NCBI GenBank assembly: GCA_964565685.1
Contig: CAZMFR010000007.1
Coordinates: 1-58,506 of the forward strand
Reading direction: 5' to 3'
DNA: 58,506 nucleotides
Source of the DNA: JAGWNR01 sp964565685
GTDB lineage: Bacteria; Patescibacteriota; Minisyncoccia; Phycocordibacterales; PALSA-1337
Numbering within the stretch: the stretch's first letter is position 1; the number at the start of each line of letters is the position of its first letter. Made by a program: the position numbers and the translations under genes. Positions 8,317-16,254 of the stretch are shown here, piece after piece. The notes under the pieces were generated by a model. The model did not search any database. It saw only the letters and a program-made list of their open reading frames with translations, and was not told the origin of the DNA.

Positions 8317-9279
8317 CTATTTCTTACCCTTCTTCTGCCATTTTTCGAGCGTCACTAGCAACGGCGATCCTAAACAGATCGAGGCATATGTACCGGCGGC
8401 GATACCGATTATGAGGGAAAGAGAAAAATGCTGGGTCGAAGCGCCACCAACAAAATAAAGGACGGCTAGGGCAAAGAGCGTGGTCAATGATGTATTGATA
8501 GAGCGGACAAATGTCTGGTTTATGCTAGTGCCGACGATCTCGGAAAACGGCTTCGAGCCGGGCATGACGCGCAGATTTTCGCGGATTCGGTCAAAGACGA
8601 CGATAGTATCGTGCACAGAGAAGCCGAGAATGACCAAAAGCGATGTAACAAAGAGGGTGTCGACTTCATAGCCATAGAAATGTCCGAGGACTGCAAAGAC
8701 TCCGAGAGGAATGACGATATTGTGCACCAGGTCGATGATAGCCACAATGCCATATTTCCATGAAGAAACCGGCTCGGATACTTTTCGAAACGCCCATGCG
8801 ATAAAAAGAACGATAGCTAGGATAACCAAAACGACGGCTACTATTGATTTCCACGCCGCTTCTGCGCCGAGAACTGGTCCGATAGTATTGAAACCGTCTA
8901 CTTGCATCGACGGCGAACTGATCGTAGCCGTAGCTGTGGTCGAACCGATCATTATCGGCATAGTCGAGGTCGAAGCCGGCTCCAATGCTGTCAAAACAGA
9001 GATCAAAGAATTTTTTTGGTCATCAGTCAGAGTGATAGTGCGTATATCATATTCGTTCGATGCAGACGGGATAACCGATGCCGATAGGTTCAAGGGAGCG
9101 ACGGCAGACACGACAACGTCCTGGCTCGGTCGACCATTCGTATAAGAGACTTCTAGCAGAGAACCGCCTTTGAAGTCGATGCTCGAATTCAAACCCCAGA
9201 CGAGCATGGCAATGATAGAGCCAGCGACAAGAATGCCGGAGAAAATGTAGAATATTGGTCTGTATTTTACGATAAACAT
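8317..9279 (-). CDS. secF: Protein translocase subunit SecF
   Basis: Proton-driven accessory subunit of the Sec translocon. First TM helix then DFKGGSLLEVSY, the P4 domain, and the conserved membrane core (VHDTIVVFDRIREN, NQTFVRSINTSLTTLF). The 320-aa length is usual. It starts 6 bases after the secD stop, so the two are co-transcribed and likely translationally coupled. Confidence 0.95.
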   Translation of the reverse strand: MFIVKYRPIFYIFSGILVAGSIIAMLVWGLNSSIDFKGGSLLEVSYTNGRPSQDVVVSAVAPLNLSASVIPSASNEYDIRTITLTDDQKNSLISVLTALEPASTSTMPIMIGSTTATATISSPSMQVDGFNTIGPVLGAEAAWKSIVAVVLVILAIVLFIAWAFRKVSEPVSSWKYGIVAIIDLVHNIVIPLGVFAVLGHFYGYEVDTLFVTSLLVILGFSVHDTIVVFDRIRENLRVMPGSKPFSEIVGTSINQTFVRSINTSLTTLFALAVLYFVGGASTQHFSLSLIIGIAAGTYASICLGSPLLVTLEKWQKKGKK

Positions 9280-9285
9280 GTTGGT

Positions 9286-10617
9286 TTAATGGGTAAAGCC
9301 GTTCTTCATCAGGAATAATGAAAGCCGACCCTGCTTTTTTGGCGACACAGCAAACAGGAAGAAACGCGAGGCGGTGATGGCCGTGAACATCGACACAAGC
9401 ACGCCGATTATGAAGACTAGAGCAAAGCCCTTTATGACCGAAGTCGAACTGAAATAGTAGAGGATGAGGCCGGTGATTATCGATGAGGTGTTTGAATCGC
9501 GGATCGAAGGCCACGCTCGAGAGAATCCTTCGTGCACAGCGTCCATAATGCTTCGGCCCTTGCGCAGTTCTTCTTTCATTCTTTCAAAGATGAGGATGTT
9601 CGCATCCACAGCCATGCCTATAGATAGAATGAAACCGGCTATGCCAGCGGCAGTCAAGGTCACCGGGATGATCTTGTAGATGGCAAGGTTGAGGCAAGTA
9701 TAGGCGGCCAATGCTACGACAGCCAAGAATCCAGGCAAACGATACCAGAGTATGAGAAAGGCGGCGATAACAATGAAAGCGATGATTCCGGACAAAATGC
9801 CAGCATTGACCGTAGCGGCGCCGAGAGTTGGACCGATCGTTTGTTCAGACAATACCGTTATAGGCACAGGCAAGGCGCCATAATTTAGATTTCGTACGAG
9901 ATCTTTTGCTTGATCGAGAGTGAAACTGCCAGTGATCTGGGCTTGGCCGTTTGTGATCGCTTCGCGGATAGTCGGCATTTCTAGAGGCGCTCCATCCAAA
10001 TAGATCGCCGCGATATCGCCGATATTGTTTTTGGTCAAGTCAGCGAATTTCTGGGCGCCGGTAGAATTGAACTGGAGGGAGACGATCGGCGCACCAGTGG
10101 TCGGGTCAAAAGCCAAAGCCGCCTTCGAAAGCATGCTCCCTGTTATGCCAGTCGTTATGCGAGCGGCGTCGATGGCTGTCTGCGTATCTGTAGCATTTAA
10201 ATTTTTTGCTGTGATGGCGTTATAATCGCTAGTCTTTATCAAATAAAACTCTAGAACGGGCGTGGCTCCTATGGCCGATTTTGCCGCATCGATATCTGTC
10301 ACCCCAGGCAATTCGACGATGAGACGATTTTGCGTAGATGCAGAGCCAAAGATCCCCGCCGTCTCTGTCTCCACCAGCGGTTCTGAGACTCCGAATATAT
10401 TGACGCGCCGTTCTATGGTGTCGCGCAGAGCAGACATAGAATCAGAAACCTCATCAGCCGGAATCTTTGATACGTCGGCTGTATAAACAAGCTCGGTGCC
10501 TCCTGCCAAATCAAGACCGAGCTTGAAAGGCACCGATTTCTGCGAAGAATAGACAAAATAGCCGACTGCGGCGGCTATGACTATGATAAAAAAGGCGATC
10601 ATCCGATGTTTAAGCAT
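9286..10617 (-). CDS. secD: Protein translocase subunit SecD
   Basis: Works with SecF in late export steps. TM1, then LGLDLAGGTELVY, a P1 head shortened relative to E. coli (443 aa against ~615), and the RND-type core (GMAVDANILIFERMKEELRKG, GFSRAWPSIRDSN). The shortened head is typical of Gram-positive-like and CPR versions. It heads the secDF operon behind a recognisable promoter. Confidence 0.95.
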   Translation of the reverse strand: MLKHRMIAFFIIVIAAAVGYFVYSSQKSVPFKLGLDLAGGTELVYTADVSKIPADEVSDSMSALRDTIERRVNIFGVSEPLVETETAGIFGSASTQNRLIVELPGVTDIDAAKSAIGATPVLEFYLIKTSDYNAITAKNLNATDTQTAIDAARITTGITGSMLSKAALAFDPTTGAPIVSLQFNSTGAQKFADLTKNNIGDIAAIYLDGAPLEMPTIREAITNGQAQITGSFTLDQAKDLVRNLNYGALPVPITVLSEQTIGPTLGAATVNAGILSGIIAFIVIAAFLILWYRLPGFLAVVALAAYTCLNLAIYKIIPVTLTAAGIAGFILSIGMAVDANILIFERMKEELRKGRSIMDAVHEGFSRAWPSIRDSNTSSIITGLILYYFSSTSVIKGFALVFIIGVLVSMFTAITASRFFLFAVSPKKQGRLSLFLMKNGFTH

Positions 10618-10646
10618 TTTTGGTCGTTCTGTATGACGTATGGTGG

Positions 10647-10674
10647 ATTATAACTTTTTATAAAGGAAATGCAA
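10647..10674 (-). promoter_or_regulatory. Promoter of secD-secF
   Basis: Minus strand TTGCAT (10669-10674), 16-base spacer, TATAAT (10647-10652). The secD ATG is 30 bases downstream of the -10. Confidence 0.6.
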
Positions 10675-10684
10675 GAGATCGCGT

Positions 10685-11473
10685 CTATGACGTCAAAATC
10701 TCTGCGGACCCTTTTGTGATCAGAACTGTATGTTCAAAGTGAGCAGATGGCAGACCGTCAGCGGTGATGATAGTGTAATCGTCATCTGACTGAAAGACTT
10801 CTTTACCGCCCAGATCGAACATCGGCTCGATAGCGATGGTCATTCCTGGTTGGAGAACTACCCTCTCGTCACGAATGCCAGATGTATAGTTCGGCACATT
10901 CGGCTCCTCATGAACGCCGTACCCTACGCCATGACCGACTAGATCCTCGACGATGCCAACCCCTGCGCCGCGGCCAACTAGTTCGACCGCCGTAGCGATA
11001 TCCAGGATCTTCTTGCCGCCTTTCGCCGCCTTTATCCCAGCCATCAATGCTTTTTTAGTCGTTTCGATCAAAATAGCGAGCTTCGCTTCTATTTGACCGA
11101 CCTGCACAGTCACAGCCATATCCGTAAAGAGATTCTTGTGCTTCAATCCGAAATCTATGCTGACTATATCGCCTTCTTGCAAAACACGATTGTTTTCAGT
11201 CGGGATCCCATGAACGACTTCTTCGTTGACGGAAACACATATGCTCGCCGGATATGGTCTCCTTGCGCCTTTTGGTTTGAATCCGAGAAGCGACGACTGG
11301 TCGCCAGAATTGTCTGTATCGAATTCCTTTATTAGCCGGACCGCGAGCTCGTCGAGCTCGCGCGTTTGGAGCCCTGGCCGCACATGCTCTGCCAGCTTTC
11401 TCATTACAGCCGCATGACGCCGTCCGCCTTCGCGCAGGATCCTGATGTCGTCTTTTGTCTTTATTGTAATCAT
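10685..11473 (-). CDS. map: Methionine aminopeptidase type I
   Basis: Removes the initiator Met from nascent proteins. The pita-bread fold shows all five metal ligands: Asp in VSIDFG, Asp in FTDMAVT, His in VGHGVGYGVHE, Glu in IAIEPMF and Glu in HFEHTVLIT. At 262 aa it is a standard bacterial enzyme. It lies between adk and secD on the same strand, near its usual adk neighbour. Confidence 0.96.
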   Translation of the reverse strand: MITIKTKDDIRILREGGRRHAAVMRKLAEHVRPGLQTRELDELAVRLIKEFDTDNSGDQSSLLGFKPKGARRPYPASICVSVNEEVVHGIPTENNRVLQEGDIVSIDFGLKHKNLFTDMAVTVQVGQIEAKLAILIETTKKALMAGIKAAKGGKKILDIATAVELVGRGAGVGIVEDLVGHGVGYGVHEEPNVPNYTSGIRDERVVLQPGMTIAIEPMFDLGGKEVFQSDDDYTIITADGLPSAHFEHTVLITKGSAEILTS

Positions 11474-11516
11474 AATCGAAGGTCGAAAGCACCGAGCATA
11501 AATCCTTATTTTTGAT

Positions 11517-12125
11517 TTACTTCAACCCCACTTTTTTCACAATATCCAGATGAATCTCCTCGATTGATCGTTCGCCGTCGATGTCCAAGAATCTTATATT
11601 AGGGTCTGTGCGATACCATTCGATGACCGGGTCGACGTCCTTTTCAAAGGCGTTCTTTCTCCTCTCTATGGCCTCCTTGTTATCATCGGCGCGACCAGAT
11701 TGAGAGCCGCGCAAAATGAGGCGCTTCAACGAAGCCACATGATCGACATTCAAAAATACGACCCATGGCTTTTCCATTCCATAAAAAGAAAAGACCTGAT
11801 CCAAAATCTGCGCTTCTAGCAGTTTTCTCGGTGATCCGTCAAAAACCAGGTGCTCCCTGCTAGTATAGTCATTCACGAGCAGGTTGCTCCACAGATGGAT
11901 CGGCATGAATTCTGGCAGGAGGCCTCCTCCATCGACGACCTTTTTCGTCATGATGGCCGTATGGTTATCGCTTCTTGCCATGAATTTTCTGAACTCTGCG
12001 CCTGTCTCCATATAAAGGACCTTTTTATCAGGATCGGCTTTTTGGAGAGCCCCGATCAGCAATTTTGCCTGTGTTCCCTTGCCTGAACCATACCTGCCTA
12101 TGAATATGAACATTTGTGGTGACAT
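11517..12125 (-). CDS. Adenylate kinase family nucleoside monophosphate kinase
   Basis: P-loop GRYGSGKGTQAK at residues ~11-22, NMP-binding region (METGAEFRKFM), FDGSPRKLLEAQIL, and a LID-type arginine pair (RLILRGSQSGRADD). A TGCTATAAT at 12132-12140 (minus) sits 6 bases before this ATG, so I use it rather than the in-frame ATG at 12149, which lies upstream of the expected transcript start. It is likely adenylate kinase, but the Gly-x-Pro of the NMP-binding site reads DGSPR, so substrate is uncertain. Confidence 0.85.
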   Translation of the reverse strand: MSPQMFIFIGRYGSGKGTQAKLLIGALQKADPDKKVLYMETGAEFRKFMARSDNHTAIMTKKVVDGGGLLPEFMPIHLWSNLLVNDYTSREHLVFDGSPRKLLEAQILDQVFSFYGMEKPWVVFLNVDHVASLKRLILRGSQSGRADDNKEAIERRKNAFEKDVDPVIEWYRTDPNIRFLDIDGERSIEEIHLDIVKKVGLK

Positions 12126-12255
12126 ACGGGGATTATAGCAGAAAAACATCTGTCGGCATACAGACCAAACTGGCTAGACAATTGACGCCCGACGAAACGT
12201 TCGTTGCAATCGCGGTTAGATTGTTTTTATTCCATCAATTCTCCGTTGACTGTTG

Positions 12256-12295
12256 ATAACTATTTTAACTTTCCTTAATAATCTTTTTCTATAAT
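12256..12295 (+). promoter_or_regulatory. Shared-block promoter 2 (NYN gene)
   Basis: ATAACTATTTTAACTTT followed by CCTTAATAA (12256-12281), 8-base gap, TATAAT (12290-12295). The ATG at 12304 is 8 bases past the -10. CTGTTGATAAC directly upstream is shared with promoter 3. Confidence 0.75.
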
Positions 12296-12303
12296 TTGTG
12301 GGT

Positions 12304-12813
12304 ATGATAAGAAAAGAAAACAATTATGCCTTCATAGACAACCAAAATCTATTCATGGAAGTACACAGATGCGGCTGGGAGCTTGATTACTCCAGATTTA
12401 TCATTTATCTTCGTGAAAAATATTCGGTCAAGCGTGCCTTTTTATTTTTGGGTTATATGGAAAAACATGTCGTTTTGTATGAAAAGCTTTATAACTTTGG
12501 ATTCGAGCTTATTTTCAAGAAAATAGTCATGGATGGCGAAATCATCAAAGGAAATGTCGATACGGACATGGCAATTCATGCCGTCATACGTATGAATGAT
12601 TATGATAAAGCTATCATCGTTTCCGGAGATGGAGATTTCTATGGATTGGTTGAATATCTAATATTCAAAGACAAATTACGATGCATTCTCGCACCGAACT
12701 ATGACTCTTGTTCTTCGCTTTTGAAAGAATTCACCGAATTTCTTGATCCAATGAATCTCCTGGATAGACAACTCTCTACCCATACAAAAAACATCCCTAG
12801 GATTTTGTCCTAA
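12304..12813 (+). CDS. NYN-domain (LabA/DUF88-like) putative RNase (169 aa)
   Basis: PIN-like nuclease fold. AFIDNQNLF (residues ~8-16) carries the first Asp/Asn pair, GNVDTDMAIHA the second acids, and VSGDGDFYGLVEYL the SGDxDF signature, so the metal site looks complete. It is a single-domain protein, probably acting on RNA. I chose the ATG at 12304 because the -10 ends at 12295, which makes the upstream GTG untranscribed. The 3' end overlaps the terminator of a convergent small RNA with two repeats, so mRNA and sRNA could pair. Confidence 0.85.
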   Translation: MIRKENNYAFIDNQNLFMEVHRCGWELDYSRFIIYLREKYSVKRAFLFLGYMEKHVVLYEKLYNFGFELIFKKIVMDGEIIKGNVDTDMAIHAVIRMNDYDKAIIVSGDGDFYGLVEYLIFKDKLRCILAPNYDSCSSLLKEFTEFLDPMNLLDRQLSTHTKNIPRILS

Positions 12814-12817
12814 GGAT
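12785..12817 (-). terminator. Terminator of the dual-repeat small RNA
   Basis: On the minus strand ATCCTTAGGA pairs with TCCTAGGGAT around a CAAAA loop, followed by G and six T. It overlaps the last codons and stop of the NYN gene and may also stop that transcript. Confidence 0.75.
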
Positions 12818-12826
12818 ATTTTCTCG

Positions 12827-12923
12827 GGCGTCCACAATAAGGACGGAACCTTATGTCGACGTTCCCCGTGGAATATTCGCTTACTCTGAGGCGTCCACAA
12901 TAAGGACGGAACCTTATGTCGAC
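12827..12923 (-). repeat. Two 34-nt identical palindromic repeats, 29-nt spacer
   Basis: Copies at 12827-12860 and 12890-12923 match at all 34 bases and diverge at once on both sides. The arms hold ATAAGG and CCTTAT. The repeat/spacer sizes fall in the CRISPR range, but two copies are too few to call an array. No other copy was seen in the window. Confidence 0.9.
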
Positions 12924-12944
12924 TATCCTCATTAATATATGACA

Positions 12945-12972
12945 AGTATAACAGCTCCATCACTCCTGTCAA
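12945..12972 (-). promoter_or_regulatory. Promoter of the dual-repeat small RNA
   Basis: Minus strand TTGACA (12967-12972), 16-base spacer, TATACT (12945-12950). Transcription would start about 15 bases before the first repeat. Confidence 0.6.
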
Positions 12973-13005
12973 CCTCCAAAATCGGGAAAATCGTTCGTCA
13001 ATAAA

Positions 13006-14595
13006 TCATATCCCTTCATTCAACAGGTTCCTGGTGGCCGGACCGACGACGCCGAGAGCGCTCAGACCGTGATCTGCTTGATATTTCTTCACCGCCGCTT
13101 TTGTAGCAGGACCGAAATAGCCGGTGGCTGATCCGGCAGACAAAAGCTTGTCCTTTATCAGTCGCGTTTGTAGGGCAACGACATCAGGATTGCTTTGACC
13201 GATCTTGTTCATCCCCATATATAGATAATCGCTGAAAGTATAGCCAGCCGAGGTAGTATTGACCACGCTCTCCGATGGCACTGGCGTAGCTGTCGGCATA
13301 CAAACCATGCCTGTCGGGCAATCGGCGCTCGATGAAGCGTTTGTGGCTGTCTTTACAGATGCGGCTGTGGCTGAAGCGGAAGAAGCAGTCGAAGAGTTTC
13401 CGATCGAGAAATAGGTTTTGCCGGTTATGCCGGAAGGATTTGTGTACAGGAGGACAACTTGCAGCGGCAGCGCCTCATTTCCAGTCATTTTGTAGGAAAT
13501 CGAATAGGTGCCGTCATTGCCCTGATCAGCAGAGACCTGTTGACCGTCGATCGTCGCCTGCAGATTGCTGACAGTCTGGTTTATGGCAAAGCTCATACTG
13601 ATCGTGCTATTCGTTCCAAAAAACAAATTGAGCGAATCATTTGAGGAAATAGAGAGCGAGGTGAGCTGTGGCGACTGACTAAAATTCGAGTTCGCCGGAG
13701 CAGGAATGCTAACCTGATATGGCACGGCAGTTCCTGGACTTACGATATATATAGGGAGAGAACCGCATAGCCAGCCGTTGGCACAGACGGATACAGTGGT
13801 TTGACCCAAAGACAGCCCTTGCAATGACAAGCTCGAGCCATTCAAGCTAGCAGTGAGCATATTCTGATTTTGATTGGACATGCTATAGCCAGAACCAGGA
13901 CCGTAAATGCTAATCGTCTGGGCAGGATTTCCAAGCGTCAAATAGACTGAAGATTGACTGAAGGTTATAGTCTGAGTCGGAGCGAGGACAGAGACGCTGA
14001 CCGTACCGCATCCTGATGTTCCGGCGCATATGCTCACCGTAGATGAACCGACTGACAGCGCATTTATGACCACAGTATTATTGCTCGATTGGACAAAAGC
14101 GGCGGTCACAGAATTATTTGAATCGCTCTGGACCGTCAGATTATTGCTGGTATTCAAACCAATGATCGTAGCGGTTCCGCCCACAGTCAGGATCTCGCTC
14201 TGTTGAGAGAGCTGCAAGTTTCCTGATTGACTGGTAACTGATGATATCGGCCATGAAATATTGGACGAGCTTGCCCCATCGACTGATACGTAAACCTGCA
14301 TTCCTCCGGAAAGGCCATACGAATTTGGCGCCACCGATACGTTGAATGATCCGCTCGAATTAGTCTGGCCTATATCTATCGAGGTGTACGAGGTGCTTAC
14401 GGAATTATCACTGCTGGAATTGGGATAGTAAAAATTCACAGTAGCGTATGGATCGGCTCCCGTCACGCTTATGCCGACTGTAGAAACATTATTAATGAGA
14501 TTCAAAGTCGGTATTGATGAAGCAAAAGAAACATCAGCAAACGCCAACAGAGCAAAGATCGACGATAATGCAATTGTGATTTTATTTTTGATCAT
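13006..14595 (-). CDS. Secreted Ser/Thr-rich surface protein with C-terminal peptidoglycan-binding domain (529 aa)
   Basis: Residues 1-25 are a signal peptide. The middle holds several beta-rich, Ig-like (BIG-type) units such as VLAPTQTITFSQSSVYLTLG, low in charge and rich in Ser/Thr/Asn. A CPTGMVCMP motif follows. The last ~70 residues are a PG_binding_1 domain (DVVALQTRLIKDKL, TGYFGPATKAAVKKYQ). It starts 5 bases after the preceding gene's stop, so the two form an operon. It is probably a wall-attached adhesin or S-layer accessory. Confidence 0.75.
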   Translation of the reverse strand: MIKNKITIALSSIFALLAFADVSFASSIPTLNLINNVSTVGISVTGADPYATVNFYYPNSSSDNSVSTSYTSIDIGQTNSSGSFNVSVAPNSYGLSGGMQVYVSVDGASSSNISWPISSVTSQSGNLQLSQQSEILTVGGTATIIGLNTSNNLTVQSDSNNSVTAAFVQSSNNTVVINALSVGSSTVSICAGTSGCGTVSVSVLAPTQTITFSQSSVYLTLGNPAQTISIYGPGSGYSMSNQNQNMLTASLNGSSLSLQGLSLGQTTVSVCANGWLCGSLPIYIVSPGTAVPYQVSIPAPANSNFSQSPQLTSLSISSNDSLNLFFGTNSTISMSFAINQTVSNLQATIDGQQVSADQGNDGTYSISYKMTGNEALPLQVVLLYTNPSGITGKTYFSIGNSSTASSASATAASVKTATNASSSADCPTGMVCMPTATPVPSESVVNTTSAGYTFSDYLYMGMNKIGQSNPDVVALQTRLIKDKLLSAGSATGYFGPATKAAVKKYQADHGLSALGVVGPATRNLLNEGI

Positions 14596-14600
14596 ATTTT

Positions 14601-15623
14601 TTATTGAACGTTCAAGACTGTGAAAGGCATGGTCACCGGCGATGAATTGTATCCGCTGCTATTTATATACAATGTATGAGAACCAGCCGACACTATAGTC
14701 GGAATAGTGAATACGAGAACGGTTCCATCGGATGATACGTATTGATTGTTCGCTCTTTGATTGGAATAATTGCTGTCAAAATATATAGAAGTAGAATCGG
14801 TGAATCCTGTGCCAAACAACACGATAGAGGTGGCGTTATCGGCATAGGATGAAGACGGTACGACTGAACTGATATTGAACTGCTCGCCGACAATCGTAAA
14901 CCACCCGCTAGTCTGATCATTCGTGGAAGCGCCTGAAACAGAGCTCTGTAAACGGATCCTATAAGTGCCCGGAGAGACTATGTCCGAACTCGATTGAGGC
15001 GTAGAAACTTTTCCAACGCTCCAAACATATTGATTCGGATTAGAGATATTCGACGATTGGTTGAGAGCGATAAAACCGGCGCCGGAACCGCCTGGCTGTT
15101 CCAAGCTTATGTTGTATGTACCGACAGACGGAGTATTGTTCCATCTGATCACAGTCGAACTCCCTATAGAGAGAACTTGGCCTGTAGCAGGAGAAGTGAC
15201 GTTGGTATTTACAGTTTCGGTTGCTGTCGTCGAGGATGAGCTCGAAACGGTTTGGGTCGCAGGTGTGACGACATTTGTGACGGAAGAACTGCAGGTCTTT
15301 GCGCCAAGCGAAGCACGAGTGACAGAACCGACATAACCGGTGGAGACGATGCCATTGGCAGTTTGGAATCTTTTAACAGCCGCGAGAGTGGCTGAACCAA
15401 AGTGCCCATTAGGGGTAGCTGTCAGATACCCGACGCTCTGCAGATATTCCTGCAAGAAATAGATAGAATCCGAGGAAACGCTATCCGACATGCCATAGCT
15501 CAAATTGCCGGTTAACTGCAGACAGGCAGAAGCTCGAATGTGCGAAGCATTCGAGAAGAAAGCCATACCGAGGATGGTTACGATCAATAGCGATAAAGAG
15601 GTCAAGTATTTATGTTTCATCAC
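14601..15623 (-). CDS. Secreted protein: peptidoglycan-binding, Kre9/Knh1-like and IPT/TIG domains (340 aa)
   Basis: A signal peptide (1-31) leads to a PG_binding_1 domain at ~45-110 (FLQEYLQSVGYL, GHFGSATLAAVKRFQ). A Ser/Thr linker follows, then a Kre9-like beta domain (SPATGQVLSIGSSTVIRW to GTYRIRLQ). The C-terminal TIG/IPT fold runs from about 250 (ISSVVPSSSYADNATSIVLF). It is the first gene of a two-gene surface operon. The likely role is cell-surface structure or attachment. Confidence 0.75.
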   Translation of the reverse strand: MMKHKYLTSLSLLIVTILGMAFFSNASHIRASACLQLTGNLSYGMSDSVSSDSIYFLQEYLQSVGYLTATPNGHFGSATLAAVKRFQTANGIVSTGYVGSVTRASLGAKTCSSSVTNVVTPATQTVSSSSSTTATETVNTNVTSPATGQVLSIGSSTVIRWNNTPSVGTYNISLEQPGGSGAGFIALNQSSNISNPNQYVWSVGKVSTPQSSSDIVSPGTYRIRLQSSVSGASTNDQTSGWFTIVGEQFNISSVVPSSSYADNATSIVLFGTGFTDSTSIYFDSNYSNQRANNQYVSSDGTVLVFTIPTIVSAGSHTLYINSSGYNSSPVTMPFTVLNVQ

Positions 15624-15660
15624 TGCTAATTATACCTCGATAACAGCATTCGAACAACAC

Positions 15661-15686
15661 AAAAACCGTCCTTTTGGAACGGTTTT
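15661..15686. terminator. Hairpin terminator between divergent units
   Basis: AAAAACCGTCC and GGAACGGTTTT pair around TTTT with one bulge. A/T tracts on both sides allow termination either way. It separates the surface operon from the small-ORF unit. Confidence 0.5.
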
Positions 15687-15713
15687 GTTTCAACGATTCC
15701 CCACTGGCTGTTG

Positions 15714-15753
15714 ATAACTATTTTAACTTTCCTTAATGATCGGTCTATACAAT
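15714..15753 (+). promoter_or_regulatory. Shared-block promoter 3 (small-ORF unit)
   Basis: ATAACTATTTTAACTTT then CCTTAATGA (15714-15739), 8-base gap, TACAAT (15748-15753). It is almost identical to promoter 2, including the CTGTTGATAAC upstream, and has no long ORF downstream. Confidence 0.7.
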
Positions 15754-15766
15754 TTATGTATGGAAA

Positions 15767-15850
15767 ATGAAGAAGCTTATTATTAAGTTCAAAAGAAGCG
15801 TACAAGAACACATTATTGCTCTATTGGAAAAGTCTTCTGTCATGCATTGA
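15767..15850 (+). CDS. Very small basic ORF (27 aa)
   Basis: Encodes MKKLIIKFKRSVQEHIIALL plus seven more residues, an amphipathic basic helix. It begins about 7 bases after the predicted start of the shared-block promoter transcript. No Shine-Dalgarno is clear. It could be a leader peptide or a short membrane-active peptide. Support is from position only. Confidence 0.35.
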   Translation: MKKLIIKFKRSVQEHIIALLEKSSVMH

Positions 15851-15856
15851 ACAGAC

Positions 15857-15994
15857 ATGTCTACTTTGATGACGCAGGATGGAGACATTTCCTCTACCAG
15901 AAAAAGGGTCGAAGTACGTCAGGTCAATGATGGTCGTGCCCATTATTTGAGCGTTATGGATAGAGAACACAAACATAAAGCCCTCGATGATTAA
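15857..15994 (+). CDS. Small hydrophilic protein (45 aa)
   Basis: Starts MSTLMTQDGDISSTRKRVEV and ends EHKHKALDD. It is charged and has no membrane segment. It begins 6 bases after the preceding small ORF and reads through to a GC hairpin at about 15979-16004. The strong promoter upstream argues that something here is expressed. No family is recognised. Confidence 0.45.
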   Translation: MSTLMTQDGDISSTRKRVEVRQVNDGRAHYLSVMDREHKHKALDD

Positions 15995-16006
15995 AAGAGG
16001 GCTCTC

Positions 16007-16123
16007 ATGAATCCTGCCATCAGCGACAATGCCGATAGGACCAGCTTGGGCGAACCCAATGTTCCGCAGGTTTATGACATAAGTATATCAGCCCTATCTA
16101 TCATGTCAATCCCGCAAAAGTGA
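16007..16123 (+). CDS. Possible small ORF (38 aa)
   Basis: Encodes MNPAISDNADRTSLGEPNVP and 18 further residues. AGAGGG lies 6-7 bases before the ATG, a good Shine-Dalgarno. It follows the 45-aa ORF and precedes a strong terminator at 16182. It may be chance, because the Shine-Dalgarno is also part of a hairpin arm. Confidence 0.3.
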   Translation: MNPAISDNADRTSLGEPNVPQVYDISISALSIMSIPQK

Positions 16124-16181
16124 AAAAATCTTGCTTCACCTTGGAATTTCCTTACCAAAAATTTCCCCTCCACCCCAACAC

Positions 16182-16205
16182 AAAAACCGCCCGAAGGCGG
16201 TTTTT
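16182..16205. terminator. Bidirectional terminator
   Basis: AAAAACCGCC-CGAA-GGCGGTTTTT, a textbook intrinsic terminator. It serves the S-layer-like gene on the minus strand and the small-ORF unit on the plus strand. Confidence 0.85.
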
Positions 16206-16254
16206 GTTCCAACATTTTAACCCGTTGGGAGGAGTTCAGAGCAAACTAAGCTAT

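Larger units (their letters stand above)
12785..12938 (-). ncRNA. Small RNA gene with two identical hairpin repeats
   Basis: A complete transcription unit on the minus strand. Promoter TTGACA-16-TATACT (12945-12972), predicted start near 12938, two exact 34-nt repeats (12890-12923 and 12827-12860) separated by 29 nt, then a 10-bp terminator stem and U6 (12785-12817). Each repeat folds as ATAAGG/CCTTAT with extra outer pairs. No ORF is supported. It resembles a two-repeat CRISPR array or a repeat-type antitoxin RNA. The locus converges on the NYN RNase gene. Confidence 0.65.

Noticed and set aside
15979..16004. AGCCCTC/GAGGGCT hairpin as a terminator
   Set aside because: No T-run follows on the plus strand; it may instead be a fold over the Shine-Dalgarno of the next small ORF.
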